A stretch of DNA of 64,000 nt from Georgenia faecalis. Lineage in GTDB: Bacteria; Actinomycetota; Actinomycetes; Actinomycetales; Actinomycetaceae. The DNA is taken from positions 744,001 through 808,000 of the forward strand of contig NZ_CP033325.1 of the NCBI RefSeq assembly GCF_003710105.1. The letters run 5' to 3'. The notes below the pieces were generated by a model. It was not told the origin of the DNA. It saw only the letters and a list, made by a program, of their open reading frames with translations, and searched no databases. The position numbers and the translations under genes are program-made. This document shows, in pieces, positions 46,555 to 55,302 of this stretch; the first letter of the stretch is position 1; every line of letters starts with the position of its first letter.

Positions 46555-49206
46555 TCAGTGGGTCAGGCGGCGGCGGGTGACGAGGACCGCGCCGGCGCCC
46601 AGGGCGAGCAGGAGCAGGCCGCCGGCCAGCAGGCCGGTGGTCTCGGCGCCCGTGGACGGCAGGTGGCTGCCGCCCGTGGACGGCGCGTTGCCGCCGCCCG
46701 GGGTGGTGGGCTCATTCGTGGGGAGCTCGGTGGTGGGCTCCTCGGTGGGCTCGTCCGTGGGGAGCTCGGTGGTGGGCTCCTCGGTGGGCTCGTCCGTGGG
46801 GAGCTCGGTGGTGGGCTCCTCGGTGGGCTCGTCCGTGGGGAGCTCGGTGGTGGGCTCCTCGGTGGGCTCGTCCGTGGGGAGCTCGGTGGTGGGCTCCTCG
46901 GTGGGCTCGTCCGTGGGGGGCTCGGTCGGGGCGGTGGCGTCGAAGGTGAACGTCCACGCCGTCGTCGCGTCGTCGGTGAGGACGTACCCGTCAAGGGCGC
47001 GAGCGGTGAGGCTGACGGTCCCGCTGGCCGGGTAGCTGCCTGCCGCGACCGGCTCGCCGTCGATGACGTACTCCACGCCCTCGACCTCGGGGATGGTGAA
47101 CGTGTCCCCGGCCGTGCCGGGCTCGTCGGTGAACACCACCGCGGCCGGCGTCACCGGCGTCAGGGGCGCGGTGGCGTCGAACGTGAAAGTCCACGTCATG
47201 ACGGCGTCGTCGGCGAACCAGAAGCCCTCGAGGGGCTCCGCGGTGACGGTCACGGCGCCCACACCGGGGTGGGTACCAGCCGCAACGGCCTCCCCATCGA
47301 CGAGGTACTGGACTCCGGCGACGGCCGGGACGGTGATCGTGTCGTCCGCGGTGCCCGGCGCGTCGGTGAAGACGACCGGCGCCGGGGCGGCCTCGGTCCC
47401 GTAGCGCAGCCCGAAGCCGAGGGGCAGGAGAACGCCCTGGCCGTCCGCGGTGGGGACGTTGACGGGCAGCTTGGCGCTGGGGTTGATGTCACCCGCGAGC
47501 GCCGCCACGGCGCCGTGGAAGTTGACGACGTTGATGCCGTAGATGTTGAGGACGGCGTCCGCGCCCGGGAGCGCGTTGATGTCGTACGGGTTGCGCGTCG
47601 CCACGACCACGACGGGCTTGCCCGTGGCGGCCAGGGCGGCGACCATCTGCTGCTGGGCCGCGTTGCCGCTCGCGTTGTACGACGCGAAGACGATGACGTC
47701 GACGTCCGGCGACTGCGCGGCGGCCACGGCGCTGTTGCGGTAGCCCGCGGTCGGGGAGGTGCCGTCCTCGTACAGCTCGGTGACGCCGAACCCCTCCTCC
47801 ACGAGCATCGGGCCCATGCGCTCGGGCCATGCGGCACCCGACCCGACCATGAGGATGTGGTCATCGGCGCTCAGGGGCAGGACGTCGCCCTCGTTGCGCA
47901 GGAGCGTGACGCCGCGCTCGGAGATCTCGTCCGCCGTGGCGAGGTGCTCGGCATTGCCGACCGTCTGCATGACGGCGGCGGGGTCGACGGTGGGGTCGGC
48001 CTCCCACACACCACGCTCGAGCTTCCACTGGAGGATGCGGGTGACCGACTCCTCGAGACGCTCACGGGTGAGGTCGCCGCTGGCGATCGCGGCCCGCACG
48101 CCGGCGAAGGACGCGTCGACGTTGGGGGAGTTGAGGAGGATGTCCGAGCCGGCCTGGATCGCCATGACGGCGATCTGGGCGTCGTCGAGGGGCATGTCCG
48201 GCAGCCTCTTCAGTGCGGCCATGTCGAGGGCGTCGGTGGTGATGAGACCGTCGAAGCCCATCTCCTCACGCAGCAGCCCGGTGAGGACCTTGTGCGACAG
48301 CGTGGCCGGCAGCTCGGGGTCGATCGCCTGGACGATGATGTGCGCCGTCATGATCATGTCGACGTCGGCCTCGATGGCGGACACGAACGGACGCAGGTGC
48401 TCGTTGAGCTCGGCGCGGTCGTAGGTCACCGTGTCGAGCCCGTAGTGCGAGTCGAGGGCGGTGTCACCGTGGCCGGGGAAGTGCTTGGCCGACGCGCCGA
48501 CGTTCTGGTCCTGCAGGCCGCGGATCTGGGCCGCACCGAGGGCCGCGACCGTTGCCGGGTCCTCGCCCATGGACCGGATACCGATGACCGGGTTGGCCGG
48601 GTTGGAGTTGACGTCCACGACAGGGGCGAAGTCGACGTTCACCCCCATGGCGGCCATCTCGCTACCGAGGATCTCTCCCTGCGCGTACGCCAGCTCCTCG
48701 TCGAACGACGCACCGAGGGACATGTTGCCCGGAAGGACGGTGGCGGGGGCGCCGATGCGGGCGACGGTGCCGCCCTCCTGGTCGATGGTGACGGCCAGCG
48801 GGATCCCGGAACCGTTGTCGCCGGTCGAGGCGGCCTGGAGGCCGTTCGACAGCTCGGCGGTGGCGGCCGGGTTGCTCGCGATGATGGGGTTCGCCCACGC
48901 GAAGTAGAGGACGCCGCCGAGGTCGTACTTCTCGACGACCTGGGCGGGGGTGTCGACGCCGTAGCGCGTCCGGTTGGTGGTCGCCATGGACGTGTCGTTC
49001 GGGGAGTTGCCGTAGACGTGGGTCCACGTCATCTGGCCGATGAGCTGGTCGACCGTCATGTTGTCGACGACCTGCAGGATCACTTCCGGCGTCTCCGGCG
49101 GAGCGATCGCGGCATTCGCCGGCACGACTGACGCAGCGAGCATGGCCGCTGCGGCCGCCGTGACGAGGCTGGCCTTGCGGCCGGCCGTGAGGGGGGTACG
49201 GGACAC
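46555..49206 (-). CDS. Secreted LPSTG-anchored NagZ-like glycosidase (copy 3)
   Basis: An 883-residue member of the trio. The signal peptide has core SLVTAAAAAMLAASVVPANA. IDQEGGTVARI, the NagZ loop KHFPGHGDT at residues 241-249 and the likely nucleophile D325 in TTDALD are intact. It carries two copies of the 75-residue beta module (FTDAPGTADDTITVP and FTDEPGTAGDTFTIP starts), where the others have one. A stalk of TDEPTEEPTTELP repeats and LPSTG (849) follow. GTG at 49206 has GGAGGA (49211-49216) upstream and is preferred to ATGs at 49296. The long stalk may reach further from the wall. Confidence 0.92.
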   Translation of the reverse strand: MSRTPLTAGRKASLVTAAAAAMLAASVVPANAAIAPPETPEVILQVVDNMTVDQLIGQMTWTHVYGNSPNDTSMATTNRTRYGVDTPAQVVEKYDLGGVLYFAWANPIIASNPAATAELSNGLQAASTGDNGSGIPLAVTIDQEGGTVARIGAPATVLPGNMSLGASFDEELAYAQGEILGSEMAAMGVNVDFAPVVDVNSNPANPVIGIRSMGEDPATVAALGAAQIRGLQDQNVGASAKHFPGHGDTALDSHYGLDTVTYDRAELNEHLRPFVSAIEADVDMIMTAHIIVQAIDPELPATLSHKVLTGLLREEMGFDGLITTDALDMAALKRLPDMPLDDAQIAVMAIQAGSDILLNSPNVDASFAGVRAAIASGDLTRERLEESVTRILQWKLERGVWEADPTVDPAAVMQTVGNAEHLATADEISERGVTLLRNEGDVLPLSADDHILMVGSGAAWPERMGPMLVEEGFGVTELYEDGTSPTAGYRNSAVAAAQSPDVDVIVFASYNASGNAAQQQMVAALAATGKPVVVVATRNPYDINALPGADAVLNIYGINVVNFHGAVAALAGDINPSAKLPVNVPTADGQGVLLPLGFGLRYGTEAAPAPVVFTDAPGTADDTITVPAVAGVQYLVDGEAVAAGTHPGVGAVTVTAEPLEGFWFADDAVMTWTFTFDATAPLTPVTPAAVVFTDEPGTAGDTFTIPEVEGVEYVIDGEPVAAGSYPASGTVSLTARALDGYVLTDDATTAWTFTFDATAPTEPPTDEPTEEPTTELPTDEPTEEPTTELPTDEPTEEPTTELPTDEPTEEPTTELPTDEPTEEPTTELPTNEPTTPGGGNAPSTGGSHLPSTGAETTGLLAGGLLLLALGAGAVLVTRRRLTH
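46717..46911 (-). repeat. Five 39-base tandem repeats encoding the stalk of GH3 copy 3
   Basis: Units start at 46717, 46756, 46795, 46834 and 46873 and are identical as far as can be read by eye. They encode 13-residue TDEPTEEPTTELP units. Near-identity at DNA level points to recent expansion, so the number probably varies between strains. Confidence 0.92.
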
Positions 49207-49449
49207 CAATTCCTCCAACTTGTCACTGATGGGTGCCGCGCAGTCGTCGCATGGCACGCCCAAGGAAGCGGTGTAAAGGGGGCGGCCACGCATCACGTCT
49301 GCGCTGACGTCCTCACCCTAGGGCGCAGCGCCGACATGGGTGATGCGTGGGTCACATGCTGAACGGCACCGGAAGCGCTAGCTGAAGGAGCGGATCGTCT
49401 AGGTCGCCCGCGCGAGACCACGGCACTGTCGGCGACCGGGCTAGGCCGG

Positions 49450-49495
49450 GACGCCCCCGCGTCGCGGTCGTCCGCGCCGGCTCTGCGGGGGCGTC
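49450..49495 (-). terminator. Hairpin downstream of small gene 49502-49753
   Basis: Arms GACGCCCCCGC (49450-49460) and GCGGGGGCGTC (49485-49495) with a 24-base loop follow the stop of the small minus-strand gene. Confidence 0.55.
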
Positions 49496-49501
49496 GGTGC
49501 C

Positions 49502-49753
49502 CTAGGCGTCCGTGCCCGGCTTGGGGGCGGTGTTGTCGGTGCCGCCGAGCTCGGCGAGGAACTGGTGGCACTGGTGGGCGCGGTCGGAGTCCTCCGCCAT
49601 GACGCGCTCGAAGAAGGCGGCGATCTCCTCCTTGCCGGCGTTGCGGGCGTCGCGCACGTACTGGCCGTAGTCGTGCCCGGCCTTGAGCGAGTGGTACTGC
49701 AGCGAGATGAGGTCGAACGTGACGTCGTCGAACCCGGTCTCTCCTGTGGCCAT
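49502..49753 (-). CDS. Conserved small helical protein (83 aa)
   Basis: An 83-residue acidic, probably all-helical protein. The core FDLISLQYHSLKAGHDYGQYV, then RVMAEDSDRAHQCHQFLAELG, has spaced histidines and acidic residues that recall very small ferritin-like helical proteins, but I do not recognise a named family. ATG at 49753 has a strong ribosome binding site (GGAGGACC). It stands alone between GH3 copy 3 and the RDD gene and has its own hairpin. Function unknown; expression is likely good given the start region. Confidence 0.75.
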   Translation of the reverse strand: MATGETGFDDVTFDLISLQYHSLKAGHDYGQYVRDARNAGKEEIAAFFERVMAEDSDRAHQCHQFLAELGGTDNTAPKPGTDA

Positions 49754-49860
49754 CGTTGGTCCTCCAGTCGGTGTGCTCGAACCCCCGACATCACGGGGTC
49801 CCGACCATACGAGCGCGCCCGAGTGCCGCAACCGGAACGGGTGCCGGGCAGCAGGGCCAG

Positions 49861-49880
49861 GCCTCCGGGCGCCCGGAGGC
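49861..49880 (-). terminator. 20-base palindrome downstream of RDD gene
   Basis: GCCTCCGGGC followed by its exact complement GCCCGGAGGC forms a perfect 10-pair stem, 13 bases after the RDD stop. With so small a loop the top pairs would open. Confidence 0.55.
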
Positions 49881-49893
49881 GAGCCGCGCCGCG

Positions 49894-50760
49894 TCAGTCC
49901 GGGATCTCGTGCGGGAGCCGGCGCAGCTCGGCGGTCTCGGCGTCGATGCGCTGCTGCGCGGCGGACCCGACGGCGTACTCGCGGTCCCGGCGCGCCACGA
50001 GCACGGCGGCGACGAAGCGCTCCGGGTGGGTGCCCCACGGCGGGGGCGGGGCGACGAGGGGCTCGATCCGGGCGGCGAGCTGGCTGCCCAGCGCCCGGCG
50101 CGCACCGGGCTCCATGGATCCGGTCCGGTCGAGGAATCGGCGCGCGGCGAGGGCGAGCCCGTCGGGCAGGGCGCGGATGTCGGCGGTCGCCGCCCACGCC
50201 GCCAGCTCCGGCGGCATGACGAGCGGCGCGGGGCGCCGGCCGTCGTCGCGGACCCGCGCCGCGTACGTCCCGGCGAGCAGGTCGCCCACCCGCTTGCCGC
50301 GGCTGTTGACGAGGGCGCACACGACGGCGACCGACCCGACGGTGAGCCACAGCTCGCCGAACCCGGTGAGGGCCCGGATGAAGGCGTGCCGGAACCGGAT
50401 GGGCCCGCCGTCGTCGCGGACGATGCGCACCCCGGTGGCGAGCTTGCCCAGGGAGCGCCCGCGGGTGAGCGTCTCCACCGCCGTCGGGACGATGATGACC
50501 ACCGCGACGAGGCTCACGATGGTGAGGGTCTGCAACCGGGCCTGGTTCGTCCCGGCCGACGACGCGAGGGCGAGGACCAGGGCGATGAGGACGGCGACGT
50601 AGACGGCGGCGTCGAGCAGGCCGCCGAGCATGCGCAGGAGGAAGGACGCCGGGCGGATCTCCAGCGCCACGGCCTCGCCGGTAACGATGAGGTCCGGCGG
50701 CAGGCCGGCGGTGCCGGCCGTGGCGGAACCCCCCGGGGTGGGAGCGGTGCCGGTGAGCAT
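49894..50760 (-). CDS. RDD family membrane protein
   Basis: A 288-residue protein with an RDD domain. Helices are AAVYVAVLIALVLALASS and TIVSLVAVVIIVPTAVETL, then the charged GRSLGKLATGVRIVRDDGGPIRF block, and a third helix containing GELWLTVGSVAVVCALVNSRGKRVGDLLAGT. The C-terminal 110 residues are cytoplasmic and helical. ATG at 50760. It is divergent from the SpoIIM-like gene with 18 bases between starts. RDD and SpoIIM-like genes commonly accompany DUF58-MoxR clusters; role in membrane or wall quality control is inferred. Confidence 0.9.
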   Translation of the reverse strand: MLTGTAPTPGGSATAGTAGLPPDLIVTGEAVALEIRPASFLLRMLGGLLDAAVYVAVLIALVLALASSAGTNQARLQTLTIVSLVAVVIIVPTAVETLTRGRSLGKLATGVRIVRDDGGPIRFRHAFIRALTGFGELWLTVGSVAVVCALVNSRGKRVGDLLAGTYAARVRDDGRRPAPLVMPPELAAWAATADIRALPDGLALAARRFLDRTGSMEPGARRALGSQLAARIEPLVAPPPPWGTHPERFVAAVLVARRDREYAVGSAAQQRIDAETAELRRLPHEIPD

Positions 50761-50778
50761 GTGTGGCAGGGTACCGGC

Positions 50779-51774
50779 GTGGACGTCGACGCCTTCGCCG
50801 CGGTGCACGGGCCCCAGTGGGACCGGCTGCGCGCGCTGACGGAGCGGTCCCGGCTCACCGGCCCGGAGGTCGACGAGCTCGTCGGGCTCTACCAGGCGAG
50901 CGCGACCCACCTGTCGGCCGTGCGCACCAGCGCCCCCGACCCCGCCCTGGTGGCCCGGCTCTCGACCCTGCTCGCCGCCGCCCGTGGGCGCATCGCCGGC
51001 GCGCACGAGCTCCGCCTCGCCGACGTCACCGCGTTCTTCACCCTGTCCCTGCCGGCGGCGTTCTACCGGCTCCGCTGGTGGACCCTCGCCGTGACGGTCG
51101 CCTTCGTCGCCGTGGCGGCGGTGAGCGGGTGGTGGGTGGCGACGAACCCGGCCGCCATGGCGACGCTCGGCAGCCCGGAGGAGCTCGAGCAGTACGCCGA
51201 CGAGTCGTTCGCGGCCTACTACTCCAACTATCCCGCCGGGGACTTCGCCGGGCAGGTGTGGACCAACAACGCGTGGATCGCCGCCCAGTGCATCGGGCTG
51301 GGCATCACGGGGTTCTACCCCGCCTTCGTGCTCTACCAGAACGCCGTGGGCGTCGGCTCGGCCGCGGGCATCCTCGCCGAGTACGGCAGCCTCGAGGTGT
51401 TCTTCGGCCTCATCCTCCCGCACGGGCTCATGGAGCTCACGGCGATCTTCATCGCCGGTGGGGCGGGCCTCAAGCTCTTCTGGGCGTGGGTGAGCCCCGG
51501 GCCCCGCACGCGCTCGCGGGCGGTCGCCGAGGAGGGGCGCTCGCTGTTCACCGTCGCGCTCGGGCTCGTCGTCGTCCTGGGCGTCTCCGGGCTCGTCGAG
51601 GGGTTCGTCACGCCGTCCGGGCTGCCGGGCTGGCTGAAGATCGCCATCGGCGCGCTCGTCCTCGCCGGCTACTGGACGTACACGATCGTGCTGGGCCGCC
51701 GGGCGGTCCGTGCGGGCCACACCGGTGACCTCGCCCCGGACCTCGCCGGGTACACCCAGGCCCAGGCCGGCTGA
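50779..51774 (+). CDS. SpoIIM-family (stage II sporulation protein M-like) membrane protein
   Basis: A 331-residue integral membrane protein. The N-terminal 90 residues are helical (WDRLRALTERSRLTGPEVDELVGLYQ). Membrane segments include WTLAVTVAFVAVAAVSGWWVA, then the SpoIIM signature FYPAFVLYQNAVGVGSAAGILAEYG and ILPHGLMELTAIFIAGGAGL. GTG at 50779 has only a weak ribosome binding site. The organism may not sporulate; in actinobacteria this family belongs to the MoxR/DUF58 envelope cluster. Exact role unknown. Confidence 0.9.
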   Translation: MDVDAFAAVHGPQWDRLRALTERSRLTGPEVDELVGLYQASATHLSAVRTSAPDPALVARLSTLLAAARGRIAGAHELRLADVTAFFTLSLPAAFYRLRWWTLAVTVAFVAVAAVSGWWVATNPAAMATLGSPEELEQYADESFAAYYSNYPAGDFAGQVWTNNAWIAAQCIGLGITGFYPAFVLYQNAVGVGSAAGILAEYGSLEVFFGLILPHGLMELTAIFIAGGAGLKLFWAWVSPGPRTRSRAVAEEGRSLFTVALGLVVVLGVSGLVEGFVTPSGLPGWLKIAIGALVLAGYWTYTIVLGRRAVRAGHTGDLAPDLAGYTQAQAG

Positions 51775-51789
51775 GGTCCCGGCTCCCCG

Positions 51790-53082
51790 TCAGAGCCGGC
51801 CCGCCGCCTTGAGGGCGAGGTAGGCGTCGGCGAGGGCGGGCGGGAGCGCGTCGGGCGAGCCCTCGACCACCTCGACGCCGCGGCGACGCAGCCGGGCGGC
51901 GACGGCGTCGCGCTCGAGGTCGCCACGCTCCGCGGCCGCCGCGTCGAAGACCGCCTCGCTCGTCGAGCGGTCGCGGCGGAGCGCCTCGACCTCCGGGTCC
52001 GACGCGGAGGCGAGGAGCACCTGGTGGTCCTTGCTCATCCCGGCGACCACCGGGAGCAGTCCGGTGACGACGGCGGCGGGCTCGAGGGCGGTGAGCAGGA
52101 CGACGAGCGAGCGCTGGGAGAGCGTGTCGCGTACCGCCTGGGCCACCGCGGTCCAGCTGACCTCCACCAGCGCCGGCTCCAGCGGGGCCAGCGCGTCGGC
52201 CACCGCTGACATGAGGCGCGGGCCGTGCACCCCGGACACGCGGGCGCGGGGCGTGGCATCGAGGGCGACGACGTCGACGCGGTCCCCGGCCCGGCTGGCG
52301 AGGGCGGTGAGCAGCAGCGCCGCCTCGATCTGTGCCTCCAGGCGCGGGGCGTCCCCGAGCCGGGCAGCCGCCAGGCGCGAGGTGTCGAGGACGATGAGCA
52401 CCCGCCGGTCGCGCTCGGGACGCCAGGTGCGCACGACGACGTCCCCGCGCCGGGCGGTCGCCCGCCAGTCGATGGCCCGGACGTCGTCCCCGGCGACGTA
52501 CTCGCGCAGGGAGTCGAACTCGGTGCCCTGGCCGCGGACCTGGACGGCGGCCCGCCCGTCCATCTCCCGCAGGCGGGCGAGCCGGGACGGCAGGTGCCGG
52601 CGGGAGGCGAACTCGGGAAGCACGCGCAGCCGTGCCGGGCTGGCGACGGAGACCTGGCGCGCGGCGAGGCCGAGGGGGCCGAAGGAGCGCACGGTGACGA
52701 GGTCGGCGACGCGCTCGCCGCGCCGGGTGGGCGTGAGCGTGGTGCGAACCCGCCGGGCCTGGCCACCGGGGACGACGACGCGGTGCCGGTTGGCGGTCGC
52801 GCCCGCGGACGGCGGCCACGCGTCCCGGACGAGCGCGCGGACCGTCCGCTCACCGGTGTTCGTCAGCGTGAGGGTGCACGCGGTGCGCTCACCGAGCCGC
52901 ACGGCCCCCGGCACCGCCCGGGCCGGGACGAGGCGCCGTGGCGGAGCGGCGAGGAGGAGGTCGACCCCGCACAGGAGCACGACGAGCGCGACCCACCACC
53001 CCACCGTCGCCGGCCGGGGCAGGAGGAGCACCGGCACGAGCCCCACCGCCACCAGCGCCACCGCGCGCCCGGTCACTGCCAT
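51790..53082 (-). CDS. DUF58 domain protein
   Basis: A 430-residue membrane-anchored protein with two N-terminal hydrophobic helices (VALVAVGLVPVLLLP and WWVALVVLLCGVDLLLA). The DUF58 core REYVAGDDVRAIDWRATARR is followed by VLIVLDTSRL, a von Willebrand-A-like segment. Paired with the MoxR ATPase encoded upstream in the transcript, such proteins act as metal-dependent chaperone or maturation modules for envelope complexes. ATG at 53082 is used; GTG at 53091 is also possible. Confidence 0.9.
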   Translation of the reverse strand: MAVTGRAVALVAVGLVPVLLLPRPATVGWWVALVVLLCGVDLLLAAPPRRLVPARAVPGAVRLGERTACTLTLTNTGERTVRALVRDAWPPSAGATANRHRVVVPGGQARRVRTTLTPTRRGERVADLVTVRSFGPLGLAARQVSVASPARLRVLPEFASRRHLPSRLARLREMDGRAAVQVRGQGTEFDSLREYVAGDDVRAIDWRATARRGDVVVRTWRPERDRRVLIVLDTSRLAAARLGDAPRLEAQIEAALLLTALASRAGDRVDVVALDATPRARVSGVHGPRLMSAVADALAPLEPALVEVSWTAVAQAVRDTLSQRSLVVLLTALEPAAVVTGLLPVVAGMSKDHQVLLASASDPEVEALRRDRSTSEAVFDAAAAERGDLERDAVAARLRRRGVEVVEGSPDALPPALADAYLALKAAGRL

Positions 53083-53095
53083 CGACGTCACCGGC

Positions 53096-54091
53096 TCAGC
53101 GCGGGACGGGGACGGTGCGCAGGACGCCGTCGAGCACGGTCTCGGCGGTGACGCCCTCGAGCTCGGCCTCGGCGCGCAGCTGCACGCGGTGGCGCAGCGT
53201 GGCGTGCGCGAGGGACTTGACGTCGTCGGGCGTGACGTAGCCGCGCCCCGACAGCCACGCCCAGGCGCGCGACGTCGCCAGCAGCGCCGTGGCGCCACGC
53301 GGGGAGACGCCCAGCGACAGCGACGGCGACGTGCGCGTCGCGCGGCAGAGGTCGACGACGTAGCCGAGGACCTCGGGGGCCACCTGGACCCGCGCCACCT
53401 GCGCGCGCGCCGCCGCGAGGTCGGCCGGGCCCGCGGCGGCCCGCACCCCCGCGGCGGTGAGGTCGCGGGGGTCGAAGCCGCGACCGTGGCGCGCGAGCAC
53501 CTCGATCTCGTCGGCGCGCTCCGGCAGCGGGAGGACGAGCTTGAGGAGGAACCGGTCGAGCTGGGCCTCCGGCAGCGGGTAGGTGCCCTCGTACTCCACC
53601 GGGTTCTGCGTGGCGACCACCATGAAGGGGTCCGGCAGGGCCAGCGGCTCGCCGTCGACGGTGACCTGCCGCTCCTCCATGGCCTCGAGGAGGGAGGCCT
53701 GCGTCTTGGGGGGCGTGCGGTTGATCTCGTCGGCGAGGAGGAGGTTGGTGAAGACCGGCCCGGCCCGGAACGAGAACTCGGCCGTCCGTGCGTCGTAGAC
53801 GAGGGAGCCGGTGACGTCGCCGGGCATGAGGTCGGGGGTGAACTGGACGCGCTTGGTATCGAGCTCCAGGCTCGCCGCGAGGGTTCGCACGAGCAGCGTC
53901 TTGGCGACGCCCGGAACGCCCTCGAGGAGGACGTGGCCGCGGCACAGCAGGCCGATGACGAGCCCCGTGACGGCGGCGTCCTGACCGACGACGGCCTTGG
54001 CGACCTCGTGGCGCAGCTGGGTCAGTCGCGCCCGGGCATCGGGTGCCGCGGTGACCGAGGGGGCGCCGTCGGTGGCGGGGGGAAGGGTCAC
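53096..54091 (-). CDS. MoxR-family AAA+ ATPase
   Basis: A 331-residue AAA_3-type ATPase. Walker A is GVPGVAKT, Walker B is LLLADEINRTPPKTQASLLEAMEE (beginning), sensor 1 is VVATQNPVEYEGTYPLPEAQ, and a C-terminal lid follows. MoxR proteins with DUF58/VWA partners help mature or activate envelope or enzyme complexes. GTG at 54091 overlaps the stop of the DUF4350 gene by GTGA. It sits between DUF4350 and DUF58 genes in a tightly packed minus-strand unit. Confidence 0.95.
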   Translation of the reverse strand: MTLPPATDGAPSVTAAPDARARLTQLRHEVAKAVVGQDAAVTGLVIGLLCRGHVLLEGVPGVAKTLLVRTLAASLELDTKRVQFTPDLMPGDVTGSLVYDARTAEFSFRAGPVFTNLLLADEINRTPPKTQASLLEAMEERQVTVDGEPLALPDPFMVVATQNPVEYEGTYPLPEAQLDRFLLKLVLPLPERADEIEVLARHGRGFDPRDLTAAGVRAAAGPADLAAARAQVARVQVAPEVLGYVVDLCRATRTSPSLSLGVSPRGATALLATSRAWAWLSGRGYVTPDDVKSLAHATLRHRVQLRAEAELEGVTAETVLDGVLRTVPVPR

Positions 54092-55302
54092 GATCGGTGA
54101 ACCTCGCTTTCCAGGGTGTCGAGCGTGTGCGCGAGGGCCAGCAGGCCCGCGTCGTCGGTGGGCGGCGGTCCGTACAGGAGGGCCCCGAGCTCGTCCTCGG
54201 ACCGGCCGGTGGCCCGGGCGGCCGCCTCGAGCAGCGGGCCGGCGGCGGCGGAGCGGGGCAGGCCGAGGCTGCGGGCCAGGCGGTGGGCGCACCCCGCCCG
54301 CAGCGCGGCGGCGGCGTGGGCGTGGGCGCGGGAGCGGCGGTAGAGCCGTCCGCGCCCCCGGGTGGTCTCCGCCGAGCGGACCACGACGGGCAGCGGCTCG
54401 GTGACCACCCGGCCGAGCCGGCGTCCCCGCCACGCCATGAGGGCGAGGGCGAGCACGAGGAGCTGCAGGCCGACCACCCCGGCCTCCGGCGGGAGCAGCT
54501 GCGGTCCGCCCGCGGAGGCGCCGGTGGCGTCACCCGGGGTGGGCAGGTACCAGACCAGCTCGTCGTGGTGGCCGAGCGTGCGCAGGACGAGGGCGGCGTT
54601 GCCGTCCTCGGCGAGGCGCGCGTTGGTGAGGAGGCTGGAGTCGGCCAGCGCCCGGACCGTGCGCCCGTCCTGCTCCCACACGGCGTACGCCCCCGCGTCG
54701 TCGCCGGCGGGGAAGCAGACCTCGACATCGTCCGTGAGGGCGCGCAGGCCGCCGGTGCTGCCGGAGATGCGCCCGGCGGCGACGGCGTCGGGGTCCGCGC
54801 ACTGCGCCGTGACGGCGTCACGGGACCCGGCGGGGTCGGGCTCGACGGCGGAGGTGAGGGCGTCCAGGCCGACGGCGTAGGCCGTGTCGGTGAGGACGAG
54901 GTCGGCCTGCGTCCCGCGCAGCGCGGAGAGCTGGTCGCCGGTGAGCTCGTTGGTCGCGGTGACGAGCAGGGTGGTCCCGGGCCCCGCGAGGGCGATGGCG
55001 TCGTCGGTGGTCCGCACCGTCCGGATGTGCACGCCCTCGCGGCTGAGGATCTCCGCCGCGGCCATCGCGCCGCCCGGCTGGGGGTTGTCGGGGGAGAGGT
55101 CGAGCGCCGAGGTGGTGGAGCGCGCGAGCACGAGCAGGACGATGCTCGCCAGGAGGACCACCACGGCGACGACGGGGAACCACGGCCGGCGACGTCGCGC
55201 ACGCGCGTGGCCCCCGGGCTGCGCCGTGGGCGGGCCGACGGCGGCGGCGGCGGGTGCGGCGGCGGTGGGCCCGGCGGCGGTGGGCGGCGCGACGGTGCTC
55301 AT
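54088..55302 (-). CDS. DUF4350 domain membrane protein
   Basis: A 404-residue protein with a Pro/Ala-rich N-terminal tail and one transmembrane helix (WFPVVAVVVLLASIVLLVLA). A DUF4350 extracellular domain follows (DLSPDNPQPGGAMAAAEILSREG, TLLVTATNELTGDQLSALRG), then a second helix (VVGLQLLVLALALMAWRG) and a cytoplasmic helical tail. ATG at 55302 overlaps the DUF4129 stop by four bases. Standard member of the actinobacterial MoxR-DUF58-DUF4350-DUF4129 cluster; function unknown. Confidence 0.88.
   Translation of the reverse strand: MSTVAPPTAAGPTAAAPAAAAVGPPTAQPGGHARARRRRPWFPVVAVVVLLASIVLLVLARSTTSALDLSPDNPQPGGAMAAAEILSREGVHIRTVRTTDDAIALAGPGTTLLVTATNELTGDQLSALRGTQADLVLTDTAYAVGLDALTSAVEPDPAGSRDAVTAQCADPDAVAAGRISGSTGGLRALTDDVEVCFPAGDDAGAYAVWEQDGRTVRALADSSLLTNARLAEDGNAALVLRTLGHHDELVWYLPTPGDATGASAGGPQLLPPEAGVVGLQLLVLALALMAWRGRRLGRVVTEPLPVVVRSAETTRGRGRLYRRSRAHAHAAAALRAGCAHRLARSLGLPRSAAAGPLLEAAARATGRSEDELGALLYGPPPTDDAGLLALAHTLDTLESEVHRS

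Noticed and set aside
46717-46911. CRISPR-like regular repeats
   Set aside because: The 39-base units are contiguous without spacers, in frame, and encode the stalk of a surface protein.
41574-49131. Long plus-strand open frames opposite the three GH3 genes
   Set aside because: Antisense shadows; the minus-strand frames have clear signal peptides, catalytic motifs and anchors.
49207-49296. N-terminal extension of GH3 copy 3 to ATG 49296
   Set aside because: It would put 30 polar residues with two cysteines before the signal peptide, while GTG 49206 has a strong ribosome binding site.
53091-53298. Extended N-terminus of the DUF58 protein
   Set aside because: The longer frame overlaps the MoxR gene in another frame; the hydrophobic entry helix starts right after 53082.
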